This document shows, piece after piece, positions 10,801 through 24,049 of a DNA stretch of 64,000 bases; position 1 is the first letter of the stretch; each line of letters begins with the position of its first letter. This DNA comes from Linnemannia schmuckeri. Taxonomy: Eukaryota; Mortierellomycota; Mortierellomycetes; Mortierellales; Mortierellaceae. The position numbers and the translations under genes were made by a program. The stretch lies in the NCBI GenBank assembly GCA_029449235.1, contig JANATG010000004.1:1798001-1862000 (forward strand), written 5' to 3'. The notes below the pieces were generated by a model that was given only the letters and a program-made list of their open reading frames with translations, was not told the DNA's origin and did not search any database.

Positions 10801-13800
10801 CATCGCCGTTCTCTTCAAGGTAACCTATTGCTTGCTTCTCCTTCAGGATAGTCTTGATGACGCGAAGCAATTCCACGACTGGGCTGACATAGTCACCAAT
10901 GCTCCTGTTCCAGACATAGATCAGACCATTGTAGAGCTGGTGTTTTTGACAAAGATCCACAATCTGGTCCATCTCGAGAACGTGACATGGCGTGTGACAG
11001 ATGCAGAGCTCCAGAGCCTTGTACATCCCACGGTCGCCGTAGTACTTGACAAAGGCTTGCATCACCTGCGGCGGCATCTCGGTCAGTCGGTCCTGAAGGA
11101 TGTAGCTCTCCAGAGATTGAAGAAAGATGCCCCTGACAAGTGTACTGGCTTCGGCATATCGCTCGTACACGTCCTCGAATAAAAACCCTTGATCATCGAT
11201 GGAAAGACATGTCTCGATGGCCTGGATGGCCAGATCATGGAATAGAACAGTGCCAGCTCCAACTCCACCAGCGGCTGCGTCCGCGTCAACATCCATCATA
11301 CGCTCCGGGTTGAACGTGTAGTTGAGGGATGCTGTCAAGAGCTCGTAGATCTTTTCTCCGACAACCTGCTTGCGCGTGGACTCATCTTCTGGCAGTCCGA
11401 CCACTGCTGCTTGAACCGATTTTCCTGTGTAAAACAATGTCGCCAACGCAATCCCCTCCAAAAAGTCGCCAGATTTAACCAACGCCAAAATGCGGTCGGT
11501 CCAGTTAAGGATCGTTCCGACTTGAATCCGACGTACACCCTAATCCATATCAGAAAACAAAAGGGATGAGTTATAATATCCAGCCAAGAAGCGAATGCAA
11601 AAAAGCCCGATTCCGTGCGCGTGACTTACGAGGACAAAGAGTTTTCCTTTATGGACTCTCCAGCTGTTGTTGTAACTCATGTCACCCATTACTGGCTTGG
11701 CGTCAGCCGAGACGATAGCAGCAGGAGGGCGGTGTACTTTGGCAACGTCCCTGAACCAGTCGTGATAGACAATCTGCAACGAGCGTCCACTGCACCTCTC
11801 TGTCTCACACATGAGCTTAGGATCAAAGACAATGATGTCTTCTGTGTTAGTCAAAAGCAGTAAAATCTAATGAGTAGGCAAATGATATCGTGTTAATAAA
11901 ACCATTGTGTATTGTCATAAACGATGCTTCAAAGACATCTCGGTTCAAGAAAAGAGAAAGCATACCTGCGGTCGAACCCATTGAATTCCTACGATGCCCT
12001 CTCTGCAAATCCAATCGCCAATCTTGACAAAGTCTAGCTTCGGAGTCTTTCCATTCGCCTCTGGCGCCGCCTTCCGATCAGGGCTGAGGTAGACGGATCC
12101 CGATTCCTGACTCTGTCCAGTTGTTTTGAGAACCTGAAAAATATACAAGTGTCGGTTCCATGAGAACGCAAGCATCGGGTTCGTCTCTACAACTTCGCTT
12201 TCTAGAAGCAGAAAATATTAGTAATTGTGTTAGTACGGATTCTAACTTCAAAACTTGGGTCTATCGTGGTCGCTACTAATATTTACCTTGTCCTTGTCCT
12301 CGCTGACTTTTCGCTGCTGGAAACCATGCAAGATTGCCAGATATCACTGCCGTTGATTCGCCGTCCCTGCTCTGAAGCTCCTTGGGTCTCACAAACTTGA
12401 AAAGCGTCTGAGGCTGCGGCTTTACGCACACGATCAGCATCTAAACACACAGAAAACACAAAAATGGTGAACACTACGAAGACTCTTCAATGAGAAACAA
12501 CAGCTTTTCCTCAACAATTAGCTCTAAACTTTACCTTGAATGGTGTCAATAATGCAACAAGTCCAACGCTATCAGCAGGATGAGGGATCTGTCCGTACGG
12601 CAAGACGCCCATTCCGAAGACCGTGCTCTGGCGGGGTGCCCCAATTGCTCCACGACCTTCGTATCCTCGTGCGAACTTTGGGGTTGGGTATTTTCCAAGA
12701 AGGCGCGTCGTCTCCACAGCGTTGACCATCATGACTTTGTACAAGAGATGGTGGAATGACATGCCCTGATAATGTAACGAATCAGCAATAACCATGTTAA
12801 CACCACTCTGATATCAAGAGCACAAAATCCTCAGATAGACATGATTGCCCTAAAAAGATGATAAATTAATTACCTGGTCATCGGCACTAACGACCTCAGC
12901 ACGCTTGATTCCAACAAATCCAACATTCAGAACAGCAGATCCTCGAATGTGTCCAAGCTTTCTTCCTGATAACGCAACATCCTTGGCAATTGGTGGTATG
13001 ATCCTGGATGGAGCGTTGGGTTTACTGACGTTCCAGACAATGACGCTTCCAAGGGAATGTCCAGCTACCATGTAGGTGTTATCCGAAGAGATGGCGATGG
13101 AGCAGACCGATCCGTGCTCCAGTGCATATTGCGGACTGCCAAAAATGCCCATAAGTGCCTGAGTGGTGCTGTATACCAAGATGGATCCTCGGCTGGTTCC
13201 TACCGCGATAATATTGGAAACCGCAATGCATGTACCCAATCCCGAGGAAGCCTTGATATCGTCCGAGAAAAGTTGGTCTGAGAGTTTGAGCAATGGTGTC
13301 CATCTGAAGGTTTCCCAGGGTTCGGCGCCTGCGCCGGGACCTGGTGAATGAGAATCCGAGAGGTTGTTGATCCCTGATACTGAAAATGAGATTGAAGATG
13401 TCCTTGAATGACGTCCAGTAATGGCAGACGATGAGGCAACTGAACCAGGCCCAGCATGAGACAATGGGTGAGGACGAAGTCGATGGATGGGCTCAGCAGA
13501 TCGAAACGACAGTCCTGATAGGGGGGAGCTGGGCAATGAAGTAACGCCAACGTGTCCGTATTGATGTCCAGACATGAGAGAGGTCTGTGAGAGGGTGTCT
13601 TCGCGATGGATATCTGACGCTGAATCCATTTCCGACGTGCCGCCGCCTCCGAGGTTCCCGAATCCTTGCAGCTCTTCCTCATCGTCGTCTGACACCTCGT
13701 TCAAAATTGAGTCCAGGTTCAGGTAGTTGGCTATGGGAATGGAAAGAAGAACAAACAATGTTAGATTTTAGTGTAAGCTCGCAGCCATTCAGCGCAACGC

Positions 13801-15277
13801 CAGGAATGTTGTGCTTGATCTTACAGTTGCGGACAAACTCCTCGTATAGAGAGGTCTCACGGACAATCCTGTCGATAATCTCCTTGATCCGCTTTTGTCG
13901 TTGAGTCTCGCCAGAAATGACAATGCCGCCGCCGTCTTTTTTGGATTGCAAAGGAACATCCGCCAGAGGTCCTCCTTGTAAATGCATGTGAAGCTCCTCC
14001 GATATCTTGTAAATGTCTGCAAGAACGGCCTTAATAGTGGTTTCTGGGGTATTTAACAGGTCGATTTCTGGGATTCGAAGTTCAAGAAACTGTTGCTCTA
14101 ATGATGTAATTGACTGAAGACCATTGACTGTTACCCAATGGGAGAAAATTAGTTCTAAAGAACTCTTGGTACATAAATTCACAAAAGTGTTGCTATTTGA
14201 TTTTGTTTTCCTTCAAGTACACATGGTCTTACCAAGCCGCGTGTTGGAGCCTTTCAAGATGATGGGAGTATTGGATCTAGCCCAGGATGATTGGCAAAGC
14301 CAAGGGTTACGATTAGAGTATGTATCATGACAAAGCCTTATACTTTGAATGTCGAACCTCATCGAGACTTACAGTGCTTCTTTCCCGTTTTTGTGAGTAC
14401 CGTTTCCTCGCGCTTTGACGCGAGAAGTCTGGTTAATCATGTCCATTTTGGTTCCGTTGCTCAGCAGTGCTTGACTACGATGATTGAAACGCGTGAGTCG
14501 CTGTTCGTGGCGTAAGACGATGCCTTGATGGTGTTGCTTGGTTTGAAAGGCGTCCTTGGGTGGGTCGCTTCGACGGATGAATGAAAGGTTGGCGAGGTAG
14601 TTGGAGGCAAGGGTGGGGTGTTCAAGCGCAGAGTCTACGTCGAGAGATGATGACGGGTCAAGGATAGTCTTTAAGCTGGACGGACCGTCTAGAAACTGTG
14701 TAGTGTTGCGGGGTTGATTATGACCGCGTCGAGCAGAGGATGACGCGACGCTGCTTGCGCGCGTGAGAGTATTGACAGATGAAGAAGGGCTGGACGAGGC
14801 CGAGGATGGTGCTGAGAGAGAGAGGATAGAAAGCGATCTGTCCTTGGTTGGGCTTGTTGAAAGAAAGGATGGATTGAAGGCGGATGAGTGAGCTAGGGAT
14901 ATGTCAATGGGTGGAGAGTCTAGTTTGTCAGAGCCGACAATGATGCTGACGGCGGCAGGTTTGAGGAGACGGACGTCGGTCGAGTTTCTAGGCGTGCTAC
15001 TGTTGCTACTCTTGGCGGTGTCGGGGTGAACGCTTTGCGGTGTCCTGCTTCTGGAATGGGCTTGATCGACGTTGTTCGAACGAAAGTCGAGGTCCAAGTC
15101 CAGGTCGAGGTCGATGGGACGAGAAGGGGTAGTGGTTGTAGTAAAGTTCCTGCTGGTGAGGATCAGACCTTGGTAACGTTCTTCGTCAGAGGAGTCCGAT
15201 TCGAGAATCTCTTTGAGCAGTGCTTCGTACTCGTCTTGGGTCGATGTCGGCGAATGCTTTGGCCCGAGAGTGTTCAT
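7805..15277 (-). CDS. VPS8: CORVET complex subunit VPS8
   Basis: VPS8 is the Rab5-effector subunit of the CORVET endosomal tether. Nine exons reconstructed in phase: 15277-14373, 14336-14233, 14127-13825, 13730-12874, 12765-12535, 12440-12287, 12201-11966, 11866-11630, 11539-7805; total 2253 aa. Exon 1 encodes a Ser-rich, disordered N-terminus. A WD40 propeller follows, with the family-typical stretches WTPLLKLSDQLFS, YMVAGHSLGSVIVWNV, GHIRGSAVLNVGFVG and VVSADDQ, then MLIVCVKPQPQTLFKF. After it comes the VPS8 core (ALVKSGDFLEGIALATLFYTGK). A long alpha-solenoid continues to a C-terminal RING-like finger (CEIC ... FRCGHGYHRQC ... CAVC). Fungal VPS8 proteins are usually shorter (about 1270-1600 aa); the excess is mostly low-complexity N- and C-terminal sequence. 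Every intron boundary preserves phase, so the model is well supported; the start ATG is the least certain part. Confidence 0.93.
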
Positions 15278-16628
15278 GGGAATCCTTTTAGTTGGGTGTC
15301 AAAAAAGGCCTTGGCACGTTTTACTGGGACATGGGAAACGGCAACAAGGTGTAAAGTAAGAGTGGATGAGTGCACGGTTGGTTGTTGAAGGGGAGTGTGT
15401 GCGTTGATGACGATGAGAGAAGAGAGGGAGAGAGAGAGAGAAAGAGGGTGAGTGGAGAAGGGATTAGATGGAGAAGGAGAAGGAGAATAGTCGACAGCAG
15501 ACGAACGGATGGAAGGGAAAGGAGAAGCTAAGGAGGAGAAGGAGCAGAGGTGCGAGAAAAAAAGTCGTCAAAGGGTGCGTGAGATACGACGACCCTTTGG
15601 ACTGCCTTTTTGAGCCATCCAAAAAGAATGAGCAAATGCCCCTTCCCGCGTGTATGTCTATCGTCAACACCAAGGGATGTAACCCCTATTGCCCCACTTG
15701 AGCATGTACATGCACACCCAGTGGTCCCTTGTGGTTTAACTTCCTTTACTCTTAGGCCCACTCAAGCGGTCGATTGACTGAATGGATCTTAGAAGTACTA
15801 CCTCTAGCACCTTGATTGACAGGGTTATCTCGTGAGTCGACTTCACCAAATTGTATCAATGCAACTTGCAAGCTGTACCTTGAATTGATGGTTGCGTATT
15901 CTCAGAATGTAAGTTCATTGAGAAGCGTTTAAGAATGGATACCTTGAAGCTGTTCCTGAATAATAATGTGTCAACGGCGAGCAAGTAGGTCGAAGCAAGA
16001 GAGACGAAGAGCAAGTGAAGTGAGGTGTGAATGTGAGCTGTTCAATTAAAGCAATGGCAACGTGGTCATTTCTTTTTTTTATTTCGCCCCTTTGTGTGCA
16101 CTTGCATGCATCTGGATCTCCTTCCCTCTTCTCCCGCCCTTTGTCCCTTGAAAGGGGGAGAAGATAGGCAAACGTGCGCAAATGATCAACAAACAAGACG
16201 ATTCTCTCTCTTCAGACCCGTGACATGTAAGCTTACTATGGCGTTTGGCAGTAGTACACTTTGTGCCTTTGTATGGTCTGCAGCAGGACACCCATTTGTC
16301 GTAGGTAGTAGGTTTTCCTTCCACCAGTCAATGGTGTGGGTGTATGTGATTGTTTTGTGGCGTTTTTTTATTCCCTTGCCTCGCTTTCTTCTTTGTCCAG
16401 TCGTCAAATCTCCTCCCCGTGCGCAAATTTCTTGGCCTGTCGACTTTCGAAACTTTGACCCATCCTTTTGTTCTTTTTTTTTTTTTTTTTTTTTATTCTC
16501 TTCTCTTTACCTAATTAAAACTTACCCACTTTTCCCTTTTCCTTTTGTCACCCACAGTTCGTTCTTTCATCTTCACTCGTTCAACTCCTCCACATCCTTC
16601 ACCAGACATATCAACCTCAGCGATAGCA
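15278..16628. other. Divergent intergenic region VPS8 / F-box gene
   Basis: 1.35 kb between divergent genes, serving both promoters. It is GA-rich near the VPS8 start (15410-15560) and has a C/T-rich leader before the F-box ATG, including a 21-nt T run at 16474-16494. No coding sequence or RNA gene was recognised. Confidence 0.6.
16474..16494. repeat. Poly(T) run, 21 nt
   Basis: Uninterrupted T run in the pyrimidine-rich region about 135 bp upstream of the F-box/LRR ATG. Confidence 0.9.
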
Positions 16629-18051
16629 ATGGACAACTTTATCGCTCACTATCAGCCGCCCTCTTTCTTCACCCTTTTCCCTGACGCTCTTGCCGTCGTT
16701 ATCCGCCATCTCAACTTCTCCAACGAAACCCTCGCTATCCTGGCTCTCGTCAATCATGAGGTAACAAAACTCATTCTCACTCTCTAAAACACCTATTTTC
16801 CTTTCTCTTCTTTCTTGTAAAACAGTACAAACAGCACTTCTTAAGCCTACCTTCCTCACTCACTCTTCCCTTCTCTTCAAAAAGTGCTATTTGACAACAA
16901 TGCCGGTGCTGTGGTCAAACCCACGGCTAGACAACAGCCTCGTCTACACACCCCTACAATGTATCCAATCAATCCTCGCCTCGATGGAAACCCGCTCTCT
17001 CCGTCCAGAGACCCGGCTCATGATCCACTCCCTCGACCTCTCTCAAGTCCAAGAGACCCTCTACAGCACCCTTCCCGACAACTGGCTCTTCATCATCCTC
17101 CAACACGCACCCATGCTCCACAACCTCTGTCTCTCGGGCAAAACCACCACTTCCCCCTTTGTCCAGAGCCAAGCCTTCCGCAAGCTAACCCAAACGGGAC
17201 TGATCCACACGGGCCTCGAGCATCTCGACCTCAGCGACTGTACCGATATCCGGGAACCTGTCTTGAAATCCTTGGCGACTCATTTTCCTAATCTGGTCTC
17301 GTTGAACCTCTCTCGGACCTCTGGTGTAACTGACACTGCGCTGGCGTTGATTGTCGATCGCTGTCAGTACCTTGAGACTGTCAACATTGCCTATTGTCGT
17401 CAAGTCACTGATCTGGGCCTCTTCTCTGTCGCAAAGTTCTGTCGCCGCAACCTGCGCGTACTCCATCTGACCGGAAACCTCAAAATGACCGATGCCTCCC
17501 TGCTGGCTGTTGCAAAACACTGTCCGCGCATCGAAAAGCTGTTCCTGAGCGAATGCTCTCGAATCACAGACTCGGCCCTTGAATGGATCGCCAGGTCAAG
17601 CTCAAGCACGTCGCTTAAGGAACTGGAACTGCACCGTTGCGACAAGATCATGTTTGGTCTTCCCCTCTTGGAACTCCTGGCGAGAAAGTGCAACGTCCTC
17701 GAGCGGTTGACACTGACCTACAAGCAGATCAACTCGAGACGAGACGATCTCAAGTTGGTCATGGAAGCCTTTCGAGATTTCCACCGACTGCAATCGATCG
17801 ACATTTATGAGATGCCTGAGCATAGTCCGGCATTGTTTTTCTGGGACTTGGCTTACCAGGCGAGTCGCGGCAACCTGAGGGCGATCAATCTCTACAGGGG
17901 CAGCTTCATGACAGATTACATTCTCGGCAACTACGCGTCTGCACCAGAGCATGATCAAAACATTACGGACCAGTCTGTACGCAAATTCAACGACATGCGC
18001 AACGGGGCCCACAAGGCCACGGTCAACCTCTTTGTTGACGACTTCTACTAA
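16629..18051 (+). CDS. F-box and leucine-rich-repeat protein
   Basis: Likely SCF ubiquitin-ligase substrate receptor. Exon 1, 16629-16760, encodes an F-box-like segment (FPDALAVVIRHLNFSNETLA). The donor is GAG|GTAACA. Exon 2 begins most consistently at 16846 after CTTAAG, because the nearer AG at 16824-16825 would lead into a stop in phase 0; it runs to the TAA at 18049-18051. This gives about 445 aa. Exon 2 contains AMN1-type cysteine-containing LRRs: LEHLDLSDCTDI, LVSLNLSRTSGVTD, LETVNIAYCRQVTD, LRVLHLTGNLKMTD and IEKLFLSECSRITD. Proteins of this type bind substrates through the LRR arc and Skp1 through the F-box. The specific substrate cannot be inferred. The intron acceptor is the uncertain part of the model. 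Confidence 0.82.
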
Positions 18052-18302
18052 TTCCATAATAGCAATAATAATATACTTTCATCCATCCTTTGATCTACGC
18101 TGCTCTTTGTCAACTTTTACTAAGTTCTTACATAGCGCGAAATGAAACACAGCTACACATCCATATTTTTGATTTATAATTGAAAGTGATGATATGTTGC
18201 GTTTAATATTCTAATATGACAAATGCGCTTCCTGTTCCTCGTGGTTTCTGCTAGCCTCGCCCTTGTAAATCGTTAGCCCTAAATAGTATCCATACTACGA
18301 TT

Positions 18303-19330
18303 TTACTTCCGGTTACGGGCGTAGAACTCGTATGCCAAGGCATGCATTTGTGGTGGGAAGGGACTTGGGATCTCGGTCTTTCCGGGACGGGAGATAGGCG
18401 AGCGTAAGAAGCAAGTCGAGCAGGTGTTGTAGTTGACCTCGAGGTAGTCGGGGACAAAGAGGAAGGGCTGAGAGAAGGGCTTGGGGACAAACTCCATAGG
18501 CGCCTTTGAAGCTCCTGCTGATTCCTCCTCGCCTTCTTTTGGTGCAGCCTTCTTCAAAGTCGACACGGATGTGGGCTCAACTTGAATGATATCTCCGTCT
18601 GTGACACGGTGGGAAGGGTAGGGCATCTATGGAAGGAATTCATTCCACCGAAAGGAGTGAGTTAGAACGCTGAAGTTGTTCCCGTTGTCCTGTTGCTTTT
18701 CCAGTACTGATCATTTCTGAACTGTTTGTTGTCTCGTTTCAAAAGTATTTGTCCCTGTGGAAAATCATCTATGTTCAATTATATCTTGCACTGCAATGTG
18801 TGGAAACACATTGGCACAGTCGATTCTTGATCCTCTTATTCGGCTCGTGATATTAGGTATCTTCGTATTATCCACTTGCAACAGTGCGCCGATCCGTCTG
18901 TGATCCAGCATATAAAGACGAGACTTACAGGCTTGCCGTTGACAGTAACCTTTCCGTGTCCAACAAGCTGACGGGCAGCATAGATGGAGGGGGCAAAGTT
19001 GCTCCTGAAGACAATGAAATCCAGACGCCTCTCCATCTCGGCAAAGGTCAACGAGAAGACTGGAGGATGGGGTTCGACGCCTCCGACCTTGGTGTTGGCG
19101 GTGGGAAGGCGAGTCTTGAACATGGACTGCCACTGACGCTCTGTGATTTGGTCTCCGTGGTAGGAGCGGGTGTCCTTCTTAGAGGCCCATTTTTGTTGGT
19201 AGAGGGTCTTGTTGGAGTCGTTGGGGACACGGGCACGCTGGGTAGTGTTGAAGAGGTTGTACTTGTTCCAGGACATGCGGAGCATCTGTCTACGGAGCGA
19301 GTAGACGGGGATTGTCGAGTTGCGGACCAT
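18303..19330 (-). CDS. NAM9: Mitochondrial small-subunit ribosomal protein uS4m (NAM9 type)
   Basis: Component of the mitochondrial ribosomal small subunit that binds rRNA early in assembly. Exon 1 is 19330-18929 and exon 2 is 18626-18303; phase 0 at the junction; 241 aa. The N-terminal half has the family opening with LRRQMLRMSWNKYNLFN. The S4 RNA-binding domain spans about residues 95-160: ERRLDFIVFRSNFAPSIYAARQ, then VGHGKVTVNGKP joined across the intron to MPYPSHRVTDGDIIQVEP. The C-terminal extension (FLFVPDYLEVNYNTCS ... ALAYEFYARNRK) is typical of fungal Nam9. No frame problem was seen. It lies tail-to-tail with the F-box gene with about 250 bp between them. Confidence 0.93.
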
Positions 19331-20370
19331 CTTTATGTAATGTCTTCCTGTTTATGTCGCGTTGGGTGGATTTGAGGCTGTTTCCTTGTTGTCGGTTTTC
19401 CTTTGTCCGTGAAGGGTCGAGTTGAGAGTGCGAATGCGGGAAAAGCGTAGAAATGGGTCAAAACGAAGGAGATCTTTCAAAAGTAACTCAGGTCAGGTTC
19501 AGGTGGAGCGGGGAGACCTGCAATTGTGTAAACAACATGTCGCAGTCACAGCCGACAGGAGAGATGACTTTTGAGGCTATGTGCAATTAGAAGGGGTACA
19601 ACTGACTCGGCATGCCCCAATTGAACACAGACAAACTCTTGCCCAAGTGCTCATAAATAGAAATCTGGCTATTGGCCCATGTTTCTCTTTTCTCCCACCA
19701 CAAAGGGACATTTGTCTGTGCCTGTATAGAAGTTACACATCTCAGAAACCAAATAAATGTCAAACTATCAGTGGTGGATATGCCTCGTCCTAAATATGCA
19801 TCCCGCCAGTGCATCCTTCTTTTTTTTTCTTCCTCCTCCCTTGCGCCCAGCTCAAACAAAAAAAAAAAAAAAAAAAAAAAAGAAGAGGAACAACAAGAAG
19901 AAGAAACAAAGCCTCTTAACATGACTAATGGGACAGATATTCTCGGACATGGCTTCCCTTCTCAAGCCATCCCGATGGGACAACTGAAATAAATATCACT
20001 TCGCATCTATTGGCTTTACCTTCTTCTTTCTCCACTGTTCTTTCCTTCCTTCCCACTTTTTTTTTACTTTTCGTCTTTCTTCTTTCCTTCTTTTCTTACT
20101 CTTCTCCCTTCTTCCCTATCAGCCACTTGCTTCGCACACCCTGTCACTCTACGATGCATACACTCACCTGTTAGATTATTCCCATACACACCAGCCTTCT
20201 TCGTTACGTTTTTCTGTCCACCCTGACCTCTCTTCTTCCTTTTTTACTTCGCTTCACACCCTGTCACACTACAGCTGACTTTCCTCATACCTTTTTTTGT
20301 ACATTTACCTCCTTCCATCACCTCTAACGACAACCCCACTCGGGACTTATTGGCTTTTAAAGATACGCAG
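19331..20370. other. Divergent intergenic region NAM9-type gene / multicopper oxidase
   Basis: 1.04 kb shared upstream region. The half next to the oxidase is strongly C/T-rich (20030-20340) and is probably leader and promoter. A 24-nt A run lies at 19858-19881. No additional gene is supported. Confidence 0.6.
19858..19881. repeat. Poly(A) run, 24 nt
   Basis: Uninterrupted A run followed by a GAA-rich stretch in the divergent promoter region. Confidence 0.9.
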
Positions 20371-22654
20371 ATGCAAACGACAAGCCCATCGTCGTGGCTC
20401 TGGCAAAGCATAGCCATCCTCCTCCTCACCCTCACCCTCCTCCTCTCAACACCCCTCTCCCACTCCTCCCACAACACCCCAGCCCTGGCCCATGCACAGC
20501 CACCCGCATTCACAGACACTCCCCGGAATCGCATCTTTTTCTGGAAAGTCACCTACTCCACCCTGGCCCCTGATGGGGTCACTCGCCCCGTCATCCTCGT
20601 CAATGAGAAATACCCTGGTCCGAAAATCGAGGTCAACCGTGGCGACTATGTCACAGTTATTGTTGAGAATGCTCTGGATGTGCCAACTTCTTTTCATTGG
20701 CATGGTATGACTATGCGGGGTGATCCCTGGTATGATGGGGTTCCTGGGATGAATCAGTGTCCTATCCCCGCCGGGACTAATTTTACTTATGCCTTTGGGA
20801 CCGACGACGTTGTTGGAACGTAAGTTGTTCTTCTTTATCCGTTGTTTTGAGTGGACATATATTCATTGACGTTTGCTGTTATTTTTGGATTCCATTCTCC
20901 TCGGTGCTACGCGGTGTTTATTTAACTGAACATCAACGAGTAAGGGAATGGGATACGAGATGGAGAAAGGGAGCGGGAAAGGGAGATGAGGAGAATGCTA
21001 GGAAGGATCAAATGCCAACAACACAGTGCTCTTACAGCTTTGCTCGCATTTCAAAATGATTTTTGAAAGAAACGGTCCACACTTAAGGCCCTTAGGCTAA
21101 TAGAATTATGAAATACGCTTGAGCAAGGGCACTGACATTGACTAGGGACTATCTCATTCGTTTTGTATCAATAGACATTGGTGGCACGCCCACTTTGAGA
21201 ACCAGTATATCGACGGCTTAGTGGGCGCAATTATCATTCGGGATCCACCAGCCACCAACCCTTTTCTTCACGCCTACGACGAAGAGCGCAATGTCATCCT
21301 GACGGACTGGTACCATCAGGCAACAGGACCGCTTCTCCAGACCTACATGTCGCCTGCTAGCAACGGCCATGAACCAGTACCCAACAGCGGCCTCATCAAC
21401 GGCAAGGGAACCTTCAACTGCAAAAATGTCATCCCAGCCGACTTGCCTTGTACTCCTACCAATGATCGAGCCATCTTTCATGTCCTTCCCAACCGGCGGT
21501 ATCGCCTCAGAATCATCAACACTGCGTAAGCATCTATGTTATGAAATTTGTTATGGTATGGCACAGCGTGGATTTCAACTCCTCTGGAACGCAAATAATT
21601 AACCCACTTCTTTCTTCCCCAAACTAGTGCGGCGTCATCGTTTCTGTTTTCGATTGATGGACATCAATTACTGGTCATTGAGGCGGACGGCACGGATTTG
21701 AACCCGTTCATGGTAGACAGTCTACCGATCAACACAGGACAGCGCTACTCGGTCATTGTGGTCACCAACCAGGAAGTTGCCAATTACTGGATGCGTGCTG
21801 AGATTGGCATGGATTGTTTGCCTCCTGGTGTCAACAATCTGGATCCCATTGTGTTGGGAGAGGTCCGGTATGCAGGCGCTGGCGTCGCACCACCCACTTC
21901 TGTTGGACGATGGGTACCAAAACCCCCTGTTAAAGGCCAGGAACCTGAGAAAAACCCCGCGTTTGCGGCGGCCTGCCAGGATCTGGATCTGTTTGCGCTT
22001 CATCCCTTGAAACCGGTACCCATTCTGGAACCCATCACCAACAGCTACGACGTCAAGATGACGTTCAAGAGGAACCCCAAAGACAACATCGTTCGTGGCT
22101 ATCTGAACGACATTACCTTTGAGGGCGATGCATGGAACCCGACGATTGTTCAGAACCTGAACGAGGGCGCTACGTACACTGTTGCGGAACATGTGATGCG
22201 ACTCGACAGACGGGATGCTGTCGTCCAGATTATTCTCAACAACCCTAAAGGAGGGGAGCATCCTTTCCATTTGCACGGACATACCTTTCAGATCATTGCC
22301 CAAGGACAAGGTGTCTATGAAGAGGGTAAGACGCCCATCAACTCGATCAACCCACTCCGACGCGATACAGCGACTGTTCCCAAGGATGGGTTTACAGTGA
22401 TCCGGTTCAAGGTCGATAATCCAGGAGTTTGGTCGCTTCATTGTCATATCGAGTGGCATGTCACCACGGGGTTAGTGATGCAGTTTTTGGAGTTGCCGGA
22501 TGAGCTGAGGGCGATGGGGATCCCGAAGCATGTGGGCAAGCTTTGTGAAACACCGGCACCTCCAAGATTCAAGGCGCATACTGGGTTCATGCCTGCCGCT
22601 CCCGCCGCCGCGGCTGCATTTGCTAACGCTACAATAACTACTATCAACCATTAG
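20371..22654 (+). CDS. Laccase-like multicopper oxidase
   Basis: Oxidises a substrate (phenols or a metal ion such as Fe2+) while reducing O2 to water at a four-copper centre. Exons 20371-20819, 21175-21525 and 21628-22654; 608 aa. The ATG at 20371 precedes a hydrophobic segment (IAILLLTLTLLLS), read as a signal peptide or N-terminal anchor. All four copper motifs are present: HWHG at His109-His111; HAH at His154-His156, where the codon is split over intron 1 and only this acceptor restores WWHAH; HPFHLHGH at 478; and HCHIEWH at 538, with the T1 Cys539 and a Leu ten residues later as axial residue. No C-terminal membrane span is visible, unlike membrane-bound Fet3 ferroxidases; the tail is Ala-rich. 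The MCO family is certain, but laccase versus ferroxidase/ascorbate-oxidase specificity is not resolved. Confidence 0.93.
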
Positions 22655-22851
22655 AGTAATGGAGGACTACATAGACAAATCATTTTCATATCATCATCCA
22701 TTCATACCACTTACACACCCTCTTTCACCACTTACTCAATCCTTATTTAAACTGTAGAAACAACCACAAACGATAAAGATTCTTTTGAAAAATGATTATA
22801 TATTGCAAAATGTACAAAATGGAAGAGGGAAAAAGCAGAAAATAAATACAC

Positions 22852-24012
22852 TTAGGCGGAACGCTTCTTCTGGAGGTTCTCAGCAAGTCTATCCAAGAAC
22901 TCGAATGTGTTGAGATAGTGCTCACGCTTCATGCCCTTTCCGTGGATAATCAAGGCCAAATCCTTGGTCATGTCACCAGCCTCAATGGTCTCAATGCAGA
23001 CAGCCTCAAGCTGGGTCGCAAACTGCTTCAAAGCCTCGTTGTTATCAATCTTGGCACGGAACTCGAGTCCACGGGTCCAGGCAAAGATCGAAGCAATGGG
23101 GTTGGTCGAAGTCTCACGGCCCTTCTGGTGCTCGCGGTAATGACGGGTCACAGTTCCGTGGGCGGCCTCGGCCTCGCAGCACTCGCCATCGGGGGTCAAG
23201 AGGACCGAGGTCATCAATCCCAAAGAACCATAGCCCTGAGCGACGATGTCGGACTGGACATCACCGTCATAGTTCTTGCAGGCCCAGACGAATCCTCCAG
23301 AGGACTTGAGCATCTGGGCGACCATGTCGTCGATGAGACGGTGCTCATACCAGATCTTCTTGGCCTCGAACTGCTCCTTGTAGTCGCGCTCATAGATCTC
23401 CTGGAAAATATCCTTGAAGCGGCCGTCGTATCTCTTCAGGATAGTGTTCTTGGTTGAGAGGTAGAGAGGGTATGACTTGTCCAAAGCGACCTTGAAGCAC
23501 GAGTGAGCGAATCCAGTAATCGACTATTTGTAATATGGCAGTAGTATAAAAGGGATGGTTAGCATCTATCGATCTTCAAGTAGGTGGTGAATACAACTCA
23601 AAGTCCAAAGGAAAGAATGAAGAAAAAAAGGTACCTCGTCGTGGTTGTACATGCCCATGGCAACACCGGGACCCTCAAAGTCGTAGACGACCAAGTTCTT
23701 CTTCTCGGAACCATCGGCGGGGGTGAAGACGAGCTCCAAGCGACCGGGTCCATCGACAACCAAGTCGGTAGCCTTGTACTGATCACCAAAAGCGTGGCGA
23801 CCCAAGACAATGGGCTCGGTCCATCCGGGAACCAATCTGGGGATGTTTTTGCACAGAATGGGCTCACGGAACACGGTGCCTCCCAAAATGTTACGGATCG
23901 TTCCCTATTAACAATTGAAAAGAGTCAAAGAGTGCGGGCGTTAGTGGATGACGAACACATTGACCCATTACCATATTGCGCACTAAGTCAAATACACCTG
24001 TCAATGAATAAA

Positions 24013-24049
<37 letters not shown>

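Noticed and set aside
21722..22459. Minus-strand open frame of 245 codons over the multicopper oxidase
   Set aside because: Antisense shadow of the oxidase exon that carries the copper-binding motifs.
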